DNA from: Leucaena leucocephala
Taxonomy: Eukaryota > Streptophyta > Magnoliopsida > Fabales > Fabaceae
Reading direction: 5' to 3'
Assembly: GCA_037074615.1 (NCBI GenBank)
Contig: CM073537.1
Location: 17,317,989 to 17,381,988, forward strand
Length of the DNA: 64,000 nucleotides
Positions within the stretch are counted from its first letter, which is position 1. Every line of letters begins with the position of its first letter. The notes under the pieces are model-generated. The model searched no databases. It worked only from the letters and a program-made list of their open reading frames with translations, and had not been told where the DNA came from. Both the position numbers and the translations under genes were made by a program. Shown piece by piece: positions 35,506-46,739 of this stretch.

Positions 35506-37497
35506 CTTGCTCATCGATCACTTTTTAAAACTTTGAAAACATATAATGTTCCAATCATGATTCAATCCCTTCTATGTATGTCCCTTTCTGTCAAAGGATC
35601 GATCATCAGTCTTTGATTATCACAACAAATAAATGAGCCTCTCTCATCTCACTATCATCATCATCATTTAATTATATAGGAGAAGATCCATCCATGAATC
35701 AAAATAACAAATTATATTTGTTCTTTTTTGGCTACTAATATTTTACATTCACAAGCTAGGAATGGTATAAGGAGTTAACAAGATTGTACTTTGATCTAGC
35801 AGTGATAGTTTTTAACTAATTAAATGATAAGTTCTTGACCTAACACTAATGTCGAAGAGGGACCTTTTACGTCTGTTCTGGAGCATTTTCGTAAATACAG
35901 GTGATGTGGTAAGTAGACTTATCTATGCTTGTTCGTACTATTTTCTACGTCCCTTATAAGCATAATAGATATAGAAAATTGCCCTCGCCTTTTTTTAATA
36001 ATTACACATGTTCTTAAGATAAAATAATAGACGTAGATTAATGAAATAAAAACTATTTTTTTAGTAGTGTGATTATTGATATCAGAGTCATTCTTGTAAG
36101 TTTAATTTCTCATATCATTAGAGGAGGGGTAAAATCAAATAAAGAATAATAAATTAAATTGAAACATGACGTACAATAAAATTGGTCAATGTTTTCTTAA
36201 TTGATCTGGGGGTATGAGCCGTGCATTCATATCCGAGGGTTTGTTTTGATTTGATCGTGAAAGATAGATTTTGAGTAGAATAAATTTTAGAAGAATAGAT
36301 TTTGAGTATAATAATTTTTTATAAAAAAATTATTTTTTAATCCAAATTATAGTCTTTGGTCAAATAATTCAAACATCCCACATTATTCACAATCATTTTT
36401 TTTTCACAAAAATTAATAAACTATCAAAACATTATTTTTTTTCCTACCATCAATTTTTTACCAAAACTAATAAACTATTTAAACATTAATTTTTCACCTA
36501 AAACTATGGTTTTGAAAACGTTTGGAAACCACTTCTAACGATTTATTTTGTAAAATCTATTTTTCAAAAAATAATCTAAATACATCAATAAAAAATAAAT
36601 ATTTCATAAAATATATTCTACTCAAAATATATTTTTTTCTCAAAATTTTATCCTCTAAAAGTTAATCTAAACATATTAATTAAAAATTATTCCCCTTAAT
36701 TTATACTAAAACCATGATTTTGGTCAAAAAAATTATGGATAAAAATTAGCATTTAGATAGTTTATTAATTTTGATAAAAAGTTAATTGTGAAAAAAATTA
36801 GTATTTAAATAGTTTATTAATTTTTATAAAAAGTTGATTATGAAAATGTGACGTGTTTAGATTATTTTATCTAAAATTATTGGTTTTGTACACAAAATCA
36901 TTAATTGAAGAAATTCCATAAATCAGCTTTCTGCAAAGCAATACCACAGGTAATTTGACTGCAAAAGAGGTGTACCAATAACTAAGTGAGTTTTTCCATC
37001 TCCTCAAAAGTTTAAACTTTTCAGGGTTTGACTGTGTATAATTCTTCTGATCATAATATTCTTTAGAAAATATTACAAACCAACAGCATTAAACTTTAAA
37101 TGAATATACAGAGCATATATATATATATATTCTCTTATGCCACATATACCCTTATGAATGAAGTTCACAATTCTTTTAATATAATGCAGAGTGGATTCAT
37201 CTTTTGAGTAGATCCCTAGTCTTGGAATTGACGACGCGATAATAATAATGATTCCAAGATCAAGAGCTTCGATGAGTCCTATTTAAATGATCATGATTTT
37301 AAAGTAAAGTTAAGCTCATCATCATTATTATTCCCCTCGTGCTTCCAATTTTTGCGAGTGTCAAATTAATGCGACTCCTTCAGGACCCATTTGCTTCCTT
37401 CCTTCTTCAAATCCCAGAATAAATGAATAATTATTCACACATAATTAAGCATGTATACATGATTCTGCCGATAAATGTTCTGTAATCACAAATAAAT
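32124..37497. other. Gene-free upstream DNA
   Basis: No gene is recognised; frames here are pyrimidine-rich noise. It holds ATC/ATA/ATT triplet repeats at about 34436-34500, (CATC)n at 35396-35414, (TA)n at 35475-35501, and a degenerate MITE at about 36234-36680. It lies upstream of the SMXL gene and may include distal control elements, but none can be named. Confidence 0.4.
36234..36680 (+). mobile_element. Degenerate MITE of the TTA-flanked family
   Basis: The left end GAGGGTTTGTTTTGAT and the following AGATAGATTTTGAGTAGAAT repeats match copies 2-4. The right end has TCTAAAAGTTAATCTAAACA, the complement of a left-end-like sequence. It lacks the long purine core. Boundaries are approximate. 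Confidence 0.5.
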
Positions 37498-37510
37498 AAT
37501 GTTATAATTA

Positions 37511-37776
37511 CCCATCGTCTGTGGGTTCAATTGGTAAAAAGGTGAGATATGCGACTATTTAGAACGTGTTCGAATTCTGAGGAGTACTACTTTGTTGTGG
37601 TTCTAGTCGTTACATTTGGGGAGGCATCCTAGCTCTTGGGTGCCTAGGTTTACGTTTGAAAGTAATAGACGGCTCGTCCTGCCCGACATTAGTATTGCCT
37701 AAGAAGAAGGAAAATTTCGCCCTACCCTTAGATTGTGGGTGAACTCAACCCCTTTTCAAAAAAATTGTATAAAAAA
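37511..37776 (+). mobile_element. tRNA-derived SINE (family 2) with target-site duplication
   Basis: The 266-bp element starts with a box-A-like run (GTGGGTTCAATTGGTAAAAAG) and a box-B-like GTGTTCGAATTCT about 37566-37578. A GC-richer body follows, with an A-rich tail. It is flanked by a 13-bp direct repeat with one mismatch, AATGTTATAATTA (37498-37510) and AATGTTATAGTTA (37777-37789). A second, 5'-truncated copy in opposite orientation lies at about 62460-62628. Confidence 0.8.
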
Positions 37777-38199
37777 AATGTTATAGTTAAGGCTAATTAA
37801 ATGGTAACCAAAGCATATACGTATATATGTGTGTGATCTCTTTCACATAGAATACTGAGTTACTGAATCTTTTTTCTCAGTTAGAAGAAATAGCAGACGG
37901 CAGAAGATGAAAGCAATATGAGAAAGTTACCTAAAGAAGGTTCATAATTAAACTTGTGCTGCACAACATGCCTGTGTTGACGTGTTTACATTAAACGACA
38001 AATTAAGAAAGCTTAAATAAATCAAAAATAATGAGAACACAAAACCCAGTAGTGTGCATTATTATTATAACAGTATATATATCTCAGGCTTAGTGCTTCC
38101 TTTTCTTTTCGGTTAAGTGGGTGGTTGGGAATCATTAGATGAGATTAAGACAGAAGGCAGAATGCAGATTGCAGAGAAGAAGAATTGGAAAAGAGAAGA

Positions 38200-38330
38200 G
38201 AACTATTAACTGTTGATTAAAATGATAAGCGACTTTATCTCATAAAAAAGAGAATATAAATTCGAATTCTAAAAATTATATTTGTTATAATGGGTGAAAA
38301 TTTTTTACACTCTAAATTTTCATAGAATTA
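38200..38330 (+). mobile_element. SINE-like relic (family 3)
   Basis: ATGATAAGCGACTTTATCTC followed by TATAAATTCGAATTCT repeats the head of the element at 4025-4205. It looks like a short decayed copy with box-A and box-B remnants. Confidence 0.4.
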
Positions 38331-39060
38331 GAACTTTGCTAAATCAAAATAAGAAGAGAATTGAGAGGAGGGTGAAAAAAAAATAGGAAGAGCCAATAAT
38401 GCAATGTAGGATAGCAGACAGAGGGTTGCTTTTCGGGTACTTGGGGAATAATATGCTGTCTCTCTACGAGGATTGGCGTGAAAGAGAGACTCTGCTTTAT
38501 CTCTCTCTCTCTCTCACTCTCTGTGCCATATATGTTATTAATGAAGCTGTACATATCCACATAAATGAGCAAGTAAAACATTATTGAAACAAACAGTCAA
38601 ATACACCACTTTCCCATTTTCTTACCTTTAATTACACTCCCACTTTACTGCTTTTTTTGAATTTCTGCCCTCCTTGTCTGTCCATTCTAAGCAACTTGCG
38701 TGGCTATTACACCCAAAAAAAACAACAACAATATTTTACGTACATTTACTCATAATGTTTCATAATCTGTCGCTAAAACTACATGTGCCATATCTTAGAC
38801 TCAACCACATGCAATATAATAATGTGTCTCTGTCCATTAAGTATCTCCTTATATAAACTGAACTAACTGCTATCCTCTCCTGTCCCTTTGTGTTATGACG
38901 TGGATCAGCATGCATTCATAGTTCATACTGCAATATATACATATATATATATAACAGTGGAAAAGTAGTTGTTATGTATAGGCCGGTGACCAGCATACAG
39001 TTCATCACAGGAAAGAGAATGGAGATAGAGGGAAATGCGCTGCAGCGTTAACCGTAAACC

Positions 39061-39079
39061 AGAGAGAGAGAGAGAGAGC
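39061..39079. repeat. (AG)n microsatellite
   Basis: Nine to ten AG steps lie about 280 bases upstream of the putative SMXL TATA box. GA tracts near plant promoters can bind BPC/GAGA-type factors; that is inference here. Confidence 0.85.
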
Positions 39080-39342
39080 AATGAAGTGGAAATAAAAGGT
39101 AAGCAAAAGCTGCCTCTTTAAGCTAAATCCAAAAGACATTACAGGAAAAAAAAACATACAATTCCTTGGCCTTGGAAGATGTACCCTCCTGATGAGTTGC
39201 CTATTTTGTCCTCGAAATTTTTTTCCACTGTCTGTCAAAGTTTGTTATTCCACTTATATTTATGTTAAATTAATCAGTATGATCAATACTAAACCATCAA
39301 AACAAAAAAGAAGAAGAGGGAAACACAGTGACAAGGAAGAAG

Positions 39343-39348
39343 TATAAA
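39343..39348 (+). promoter_or_regulatory. Putative TATA box of the SMXL gene
   Basis: TATAAA inside AAGTATAAAGAAGG lies 282 bases before the ATG at 39625. Transcription starting near 39375 would include the (CT)n tract at 39419-39446 in the 5' leader, a common arrangement in plant leaders. Confidence 0.45.
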
Positions 39349-39413
39349 GAAGGCAGTGCAGCTTAGTATGATATTTCTAAAGCTTCACTTCATGTTCTAA
39401 GCTCTCTCAAACT

Positions 39414-39418
<5 letters not shown>

Positions 39419-39446
<28 letters not shown>
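39419..39446 (+). repeat. (CT)n tract in the SMXL 5' leader
   Basis: About 14 CT steps lie in the presumed 5' untranslated region. Such tracts are often polymorphic and may influence expression. Confidence 0.9.
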
Positions 39447-39449
<3 letters not shown>

Positions 39450-39624
39450 GTTTGCGAACTTGCTTGAGGTTGCAAGGCTAGCTCCAAGCTAATCCTTGAA
39501 GGGTGGTTTTTGTGGGGGATAAGAAAAGAGAAGCAAGTATAAGAGAAGTAGTTGTGTGTGGTTGTACGTGAAGTGTGAAGAAGCTTGTTAGGGTGGTGTG
39601 GGGGGTGGGGTTTGTGTTCAAGTA

Positions 39625-41536
39625 ATGCGCTCAGGAGGTTGTGGATTGCCGCAGACCCTCACAGCGGAGGCTGCTTCCGTGTTGAAGCACTCTCTGGGGT
39701 TGGCTCGCCGGAGGGGCCATGCCCAGGTCACTCCTCTCCATGTCGCCGCCACGCTTCTCACCCTCCGTTCAAGTTCTCTCAGAAGGGCCTGCCTCAAGTC
39801 TCAGTCTCACCACCACCCCCACACGACTTCGTCTTCTTCTTCATCTCATCCTCTCCACTGCAGAGCCCTCGAGCTTTGCTTCAATGTCGCCCTCAACAGG
39901 CTCCCAACTTCACCTCCTCCTTCCTTCCTCCACCCCCACCAACCCTCTCTTTCCAACGCTCTCGTCGCCGCCCTGAAACGAGCTCAGGCCCACCATAGAA
40001 GAGGATGCATGGAGCAGCAGCAACAACCACTTTTGACCACCATTAAGGTTGAGCTTGAACAGCTTATAATATCTATCCTTGATGACCCTAGTGTTAGTAG
40101 AGTCATGAGGGAGGCTGGCTTCTCTAGTACTGCTGTCAAGAACAATCTTGAAGACTCTTCAGCCTCTTCTGTTTTCCAGTGTTATAATAGCTCTGGTGGT
40201 GTTTATTCTTCTCCTTGTTCACCTTCTCCCACCAGTGAAGTACCTTACTCTTTTGATCACTGCAACATTAACCCTGTACTGTTTTCTCCTCTCAAGAGAG
40301 CCCCAACAGTAGTGTTCTCTTGTAATTATAATGAAGATATAAAGCTAGTGCTGGAAATCCTGCTCAGGAAGAAGAGGAAGAACACTGTGATAGTTGGTGA
40401 CTCTCTGAGTTTGACTGAAGGCCTTGTGGCAGAGCTCATGGCAAGGTTTGAAAGAGGAGAGGTTCCTGATGAGTTGAAGTCAACCAGGTTCATCAAGTTT
40501 CAATTTGCATCTTCTTTGAGCTTTATGAAAAGAGAGCAAGTTGAGATGAGCCTCCTGGAACTGGAAAGGAAGGTGGATTCTGTTGCATCATTGAGAGGTG
40601 GTGGTGGTGGTGGTGTTATTATATATATTGGAGACCTGAAATGGACAGTGGGGGACTCAAATCTGAGTGAAAAGGAAAAAGCGTTCTCGCCTGTTGAACA
40701 TCTAGTTGCAGAAATAGGAAAGTTATTCTGTGACAATGGTAGCAGTTCAAAAGCTTATAATAACAAGGTATGGTTAATGGGCACAGCAAGTTATCAGACA
40801 TACATGAGGTGTCAAATGAGGCAACCACCTCTTGAAACACAGTGGTCTCTGCAAGCTGTTCCTGTTCCATCATCAAATGGACTAGGCCTCAGTCTCCATG
40901 CTTCCAGGTAAAAATCATCAACCTCTTAATTTCTCAGGTTGTTGCTCTATTCTAATGTCAAATAAAGCAAAAAAGAAAAAATCTCTCCATTAGAAAGTTG
41001 CCTTGTGATATTGCTCCTTGAAGTTTAATTTGTTTCTCATTTTGAACCTGATGATGATCAGTACATATACTGTCAAAAGTATGGTTTGGTTGGTAAAGAC
41101 GATAGCAAATGCAGTGCCTTTTCTGCTTCACTTTTGTTTTTGTCAGGATGTTAATTCTTGATATTACATGACATAATATTTTCAGAGAAACTATATTTTT
41201 ACTAAGACAAATTAGCAGTGGAAGAGTCAATGATTTTGTTAATGATCAATTACTGTGATAAGAAATTAGAATCATGAGATACTGAAGAAGAGCACATATT
41301 CATAGATGTCTATTTCTTTAATTTTGGATGTTCATCGGAGGTTGTGCAATCAATTTGCAGTGTCCTTGATTCCAAGCCCTTCGTCAGTGACAAAGAGAAG
41401 CAAGATAAGCTTACTTGCTGTGCAGAATGTTCATCCAGTTACGAGAAAGAAGCGCAGATGTTCAAACCAGGCCAGAAGAATCTGCTCCCTTCCTGGCTTC
41501 AATCTCACCACACTGAACCTCATCACAAGGTAAACT

Positions 41537-41573
<37 letters not shown>

Positions 41574-43228
41574 CCAATTAAAATTAACTTGAAGTAGAGG
41601 CGTTAGGCTTATCTGTAACTTCGTGTATTCAGGATGAACTAGCCCAGTTGAGAAGAAAATGGAATAGATTATGCCACTGTCTTCACCAAAGCAGGCATTT
41701 TCAGAACCAGTGTGGCAACACTCTCTACAGCAATCACAGTTCAAATGCGAAGATCTACCCTTATAGTTCATCATACCCATGGTGGCCAAACCAAGGAAGT
41801 AATGGCATGACGACGGATTCAAGTTCCATATGCTTCGCAGATTCCAATGTTAAACCCAGTCATAGTAGCTCAAACCTTGTAACTCGGTTTCGGAGGCAAC
41901 AATCTTGCACCATTGAGTTCAATTTCGGCAATGAAAATCAGAAACACAAGGAAACTGAGCCGAGCTTGGATTCTCTCAAGGGAATGGAAGGTAAAGAAGT
42001 AAAGATTACTCTTGCTCTTGGAAATTCCTCATTCGGTGATTCGGGGCAAACGGTGGAAAATATAACTGATCATGCAACACTACTGCGACGAGCTCATATT
42101 TGTAAACTGTTGCAGGAGAATGTGCCATGGCAGTCTGAAACACTAGTTTCTTCAATAGCAGAGGCCTTCTTCTTCGTTGATTCAAAATCAACAAAGAAAA
42201 ATAGTACTTGTTGGTTGTATCTTCAGGGAAATGACTCAACTGGAAAAAGAAGATTGGCACGAGCTATTGCAGAATCACTTTTTGGCTCAGCTCGTCTTCT
42301 ATTCAACTTGGACATGAGAAAGAAAGAGACTTTATTATCCCCCGGCTCTGAAATGCTGAACAGAGCATTGAAAACCCATGAACAGGTTGTGGTATTGATA
42401 GAAAATGTTGATTCTGCAGATCCCCAGTTCAGAAAATTCCTTGCAGATGGATTTGAAACCGGAAATTTTGGAGATTTCAGCACCAAGGAGAATCCAGGAC
42501 AAACAATAATCATATTAACTAACAATGGCTCCACGAAAGAACAGAGTCAGGACGACTCTGTAATCAGCTTGGTGTTGAAAGTCATCACTGAAACCCAAGC
42601 TGGATTAGACCACAAACGCAAGGCTGAATGGGATTTGCTTACCAAGTTCAAAAGACCCCGAATCGAAGACAAAGAAGAGGTGGTCTTGGTTTCTGAACTA
42701 AACAACAGTAAGAAAGACTTTTCAAGACAATCAAGCTTCCACACACTTGATCTGAACATAAGAGCTGAAGAAGAAGAAGATGGGGAAGACAAAGCAGGGG
42801 AAAGTAGGCACATCTCAAGCCATTCTCAAACAAATGTGTTGCTTGATTCAATCGAGAATCGTTTTGTGTTGAATCTAAATTCAGGTGAGGAAGATAAGAA
42901 GGACATAGAAGCTCTGTTTTCATCGAAGATCAAAAGGAATTTTGAGGAGGTTTGTGGGAAACAGGGGTTGGAGAAGTTTAGTGTAGAAGAGAGGGTAATA
43001 GAAGAAATGAGAATTGGGTGTGGTTCTTTTACTAATAGCTTGTTTGAGAAATGGCTGAAAGACATTTTTCAAGCGAGCTTGAAAATGATTAACATGAGGG
43101 GAAAAGAGGAAGAGGGGGGTATACTTTTTAAACTTTGTTGGGGTGGTAAAGGAGATAGGATTTTGGATAGTGGATTCATGAGTTCATGTCTGCCCAGAAA
43201 TATCCAGGTTGGTTACTCCAAGGATTGA
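39625..43228 (+). CDS. SMXL4/5-like: SMAX1-LIKE protein of the SMXL4/5 type (ClpB-like nuclear repressor)
   Basis: Three exons, 39625-40907, 41361-41529 and 41633-43228, join with GT-AG introns to encode 1015 residues. The start is the ATG giving MRSGGCGLPQTLTAEAA, the conserved SMXL N-terminus; an in-frame ATG nine codons earlier is not conserved. A double Clp-N domain covers about residues 10-170 (LARRRGHAQVTPLHVA; LHCRALELCFNVALNRLP). A degenerate first ATPase domain follows (NTVIVGDSLSLTEG near 253). The second has the P-loop-like GNDSTGKRRLA (683-693) and VVVLIENVD (736-744). An EAR motif LDLNI lies at 856-860. The RGKT degron of strigolactone/karrikin-regulated SMXLs is missing in its usual place, as in SMXL3/4/5, which are not MAX2 targets and promote phloem formation in Arabidopsis. 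The protein should be nuclear and recruit TOPLESS corepressors. It is convergent with the At-4/1-like gene. Confidence 0.94.
41540..41571. repeat. (TA)n tract in SMXL intron 2
   Basis: About 16 TA steps begin about 10 bases after the donor of intron 2 (41530-41632). It fills nearly a third of this 103-base intron and may vary in length. Confidence 0.9.
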
Positions 43229-44370
43229 CTTACTCTGGATTGTGACTCACAAGATGTAAACTGGGGACTACTATAGCTTAGCCTTCTGTAACTGCTAATT
43301 TTCATAATAGCATGTGTTTATTTTCCTTCTACTTTGTGCCTTTACAACCAGTACTCATTCACTTTTGTGACTTTATTTTGGTTCCCATTGAGTGCCAACT
43401 CTTAAAATTTGATTTTTCTTTCATAAATATTTGTTTTCAAAATAATACTTAATCATTTTATACATTAAGTTGTTTTCAATAGATCTCTCTGTTTTTTTGA
43501 ATAAATCTTGTTTGATTAATAGTTTCTCATCACTTATTTTTTACAGTTTAGCTGCTGTTCACCAGGTTTTCTTCATACCAAAAAGTTTTTGTTTTTACAA
43601 GTTCTCTTAAAAGTAAAGGCTATTTCATAGTTTCATCATTTAGATATTGCAGATTTATTCTCTATTTTTACTTACAAGATACCCAAAAACAAACCACTGG
43701 ACAGGGAGGGGGGGGGGGGGAATATCATTTTAGCAAAAAAGAAAATTAAAAAAATCTATTGTCAAATAATTGTTGCTCTAGCCGCACAGCACAACGTGGG
43801 AACACGACCTGCAGTATCAAGTATTCTCTGCTAATTCCTAACAAGTGCTCTCACATATAACTATAAGAACTAATTAAATTTTTAGACAGATTAAAGAAAT
43901 AAAATTAATTAATTAATTATGATTAAATCTAATTTTTTAAAATAAATTCATATTATATATTCTTAAATTTATCTAAATTAGTCAACTAACTCTTATATTT
44001 GTTATAATAGAAAATTAATCTTTTAGTCTCTATAATTTTGACCCAACTATAAATTGAGATTTATAATTAACTGATTTATTTTACTTTTTTAATCCATCTA
44101 AAAAAATTAACTAACTCTTATAATTAATACCGGAAGTAATATTATATTCTCAACCAAATTAAACAAGTGCTTGGTAAAGTCAATTTTCCTCTACGCTACT
44201 TGCTTCCGTAGCCTGGAAAGTAGATTAACATACTAATTTCAGATATAGTTGGTAACGAACAAACAAAAAAAGATACATCAGTCACACCATGAAATTGAAG
44301 TTGTGGATGTGGAACTCATTTAATTTTCTCCAGTGATGTCGCTTAAGATATTTCATTTCGATGATGTTCT
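43229..44370. other. Convergent intergenic region
   Basis: It holds the 3' untranslated ends of the SMXL gene (from the left) and the At-4/1-like gene (from the right). A G run of 13 is at 43708-43720. A short foldback repeat is at 43866-44003, with a similar second block to about 44135. No gene is visible. Confidence 0.5.
43866..44003 (-). mobile_element. Short MITE-like element, same family as 59297-59521
   Basis: On the minus strand it reads AATATAAGAGTTAGTTGACT at one end, then ATATAATATGAATTTAT, then TCATAATTAATTAATTAATT, and ends TTAATTAGTTCTTATAG. The same blocks in the same order are in 59297-59521. Ends are inverted (TATAAGA...TCTTATA). Confidence 0.6.
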
Positions 44371-46662
44371 CTAGCCCTCTCCTGAATTAGAGAGCTTCCT
44401 TCTGAGGACCTCGTTCTCCTTCCTCAGCTTCATGATCTTCTGTTTAAGAGTTTCCACATGCCAATTTGAGGTCATATCCTGCTGCTGGTCAACCATCTTT
44501 GTTTTACAAATCAGCACTGTAGGCGATAAAAAGTTTCCTGATAAGTGATATAGAACACAAGAATTCTCCCATAAAGCAAAAAAAAAAAACATATATATAT
44601 ATATATAAGTTCGTTGTTTTGGTTGCTTTAGAGATGGGGGAAGGAAGGTTCAATACAAGGGTCGAGCAGATCTCAGTATGGACTAGAAAAAAGAGGACAT
44701 GGAAGCAATCAGCACTAACATTCCTTTTCCAAATGTTGGACCTTTTTGTTCAACTCATTTTTCTCTTCCTGCTCAATCATAAGGCATTCTTTCAAATCTT
44801 GAATCTCAACACTATCTGTCAATCATAAGCATTCTTTCAAATCTTGAGATCAGCACTCCTCACTGGCATATTATACAAAATTGTGGAAAGAAAATACAAA
44901 TAAGGCCTGCATAACAAAAAAGCCTCACATTTTGATTCGACTTCAAAATGAAGTTCATCCAATCTGCTTGTCAAAAGTTGTATGCTATTTTTGTGTGCTG
45001 CTAGATCTTGGTGGAGTTGGCTAATAGTTGCTTCACATGTTGCTTTCTCACGGAGAGATGCCCTGAGATAGAGTAAAATCAACAGTCATAACAAACAGAA
45101 TAAGAAAGATTTCATTAAGAGGATACTTCAACGAATTATACTGATCAAAACTCACTTAACGTCAGCTTCTAAACTTCCAATCTTTTCTTCGTAGTCTTGC
45201 TTAAGCAATTCCATAACATTCCTATGTTCCTGCTCAAAAAACTAAAGGTCTGAACTTGTGTTGTACTAACCCAAAGGAGGAACAGAACAAAGCAGTACTT
45301 TATTACATTTGATCTTTAAAATTGAATGGAAGATGTAATCTAAACACAGTGAAGCCATGCGCACATTGAATGAACTAGACCAATCATGTGGACAATAACT
45401 TACATCTTCTTTGTAGACAAGCGCATTACTTGCTCTTTCCAGTTCCTCTTTCAAGTTCAGGCATTTGGTACGGAAGTCAAGCTGAATGTCACAAGATTGA
45501 TAAATAGACTAGCAACTTCAGGCAAGGATTGGATAGTGATTAATTCCAAATTATTCAATAAGCTAGTTCATCCATTTAGTATTTCCTCAATTAATCAATT
45601 GACAAACTCCAGCTCAAGGGATTAAGAACTGAGAAAGGGTTATTTGACAAAATATTATATGGGCACCCTGCACCTGATCAGCCAAGTCTTTCAAAGATTC
45701 TGTGTACAGATTTGCTAGCTGCTCATTTTCTGCAACATGCCAGCCTAATTAAATTAGTCCGAAGACATATGACGCAAGTTTGTGGAAACTGTAATAGAAT
45801 CACTAGTGTGCTGGCCTCAGATTTTAATCAGTCTTGACTGTCCAATAAAATTCCATACATATCAGTCTTAATCCCCAACAAAAGCAATTTAACTTATCGT
45901 TGTCCTTGATGCCCTGTAACTTTTGCACAATCGCCAAACAAGCCGAACAGCATTTGCAAACTTAAGGTTTTTGAAGTTTCATAATAACTTCAATTTGTGC
46001 CATTTGCAATTTTATTATCAGTATTATTTTAAATCTGTAGCCAGTCTCATAAGGTTTTCTGATTTACAAAGCATTAATAATTAATTAACAGTACAATAAG
46101 ACGGCGAAGTTAGGAGTAAAAGCAACTAGCGACAATCAAAGAAATGCGACATTAGTCCATAAAAATCAACCTCTTCTCAGACTGCTGCAAGTGATTTCAA
46201 CAGATTCTCGCTTCTTGAGTTCCGCACTGTAGTTAGATTGCAGCACCTGTATCTCCGCAATGCCTCTTTTAACATCCTGAGCCAAGCAAAATCATACAAT
46301 TAATTTCAAAAATTCGCAGAGAACGAAAGGCATTAAAACAAAAGAAATAAATATTTACTTCTCAATATCCAATATCTAGGAACAAATTATTAACGATCGT
46401 GTATGTTCAGCGATCCTGCATTTGATACACTGGATGAAAATGTAATTGAAAGTAAAGAAAAAGAAAATGCATTCGAGTCGCTAATTTAACTATTGAAATT
46501 TGATATAAGCTGCGGAAATTTTCTTTCGCCGTCTCTCAGAAAACAAAGGTGAATAGTGAGTAAAGTGCGACAGAAGATGAATTTGAAGTTGGAGAATACC
46601 TCGCAAATCTGATCGAAAGCAGAGAGGAGAGAGTCCATTTCCTCGTCGCTGGTTGCCGCCAT
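44371..46662 (-). CDS. At-4/1-like coiled-coil protein
   Basis: Eight exons on the minus strand join to 250 residues: 46662-46600, 46276-46171, 45729-45674, 45481-45404, 45229-45156, 45062-44929, 44815-44720 and 44516-44371. All introns are GT-AG and phases agree. The start MAATSDEEMDSLLSAFDQIC and the end VETLKQKIMKLRKENEVLRR match the Arabidopsis protein At-4/1 as I recall it, as do the middle segments (ENEQLANLYTESLKDLADQ; YSVEIQDLKECL). The protein is almost wholly heptad-type coiled coil with no membrane segment. At-4/1 was found as a partner of plant-virus movement proteins and has been linked to plasmodesmata and veins; its exact role is unsettled. A TATA box lies 39 bases before the ATG. 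An intronic copy of part of exon 7 is described separately. The length matches the family (about 245-250 residues). Confidence 0.87.
44773..44847 (-). repeat. Exon 7 segment duplicated into intron 6
   Basis: 44773-44802 (exon 7) and 44819-44847 (intron 6) are the same 30-base block, 29 of 30 matching with one deleted base, 46 bases apart. Weaker similarity continues beyond, up to the CAG acceptor. It looks like a tandem duplication spanning the intron-exon border. Confidence 0.88.
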
Positions 46663-46700
46663 TTTTTGTAATATTCGGAAAGAATTGTATGCAGTTGCAG

Positions 46701-46707
46701 TTTATAA
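46701..46707 (-). promoter_or_regulatory. TATA box of the At-4/1-like gene
   Basis: On the minus strand it reads TTATAAA in CCCTTATAAACTGC, 39 bases upstream of the ATG. If used, the 5' leader would be only about ten bases, so a different start of transcription is also possible. Confidence 0.45.
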
Positions 46708-46739
46708 GGGAATTTAAACTTCAAAAATCAATGATGTTG

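Noticed and set aside
37210..37265. Short inverted repeat TCTTGGAAT...ATTCCAAGA as a hairpin gene
   Set aside because: The stem is only about nine base pairs with a long loop; this is expected by chance over this length.
38360..38530. Possible microRNA precursor around the (CT)n region
   Set aside because: No known mature microRNA sequence and no convincing long stem were found.
39598..39624. Earlier in-frame ATG of the SMXL gene (MGGGVCVQV)
   Set aside because: SMXL proteins begin at MR(A/S/T)G; the nine extra residues are unlike the family.
39585..39998. Second long frame over SMXL exon 1
   Set aside because: It is a Pro/Ser-rich shadow of the GC-rich exon in another frame.
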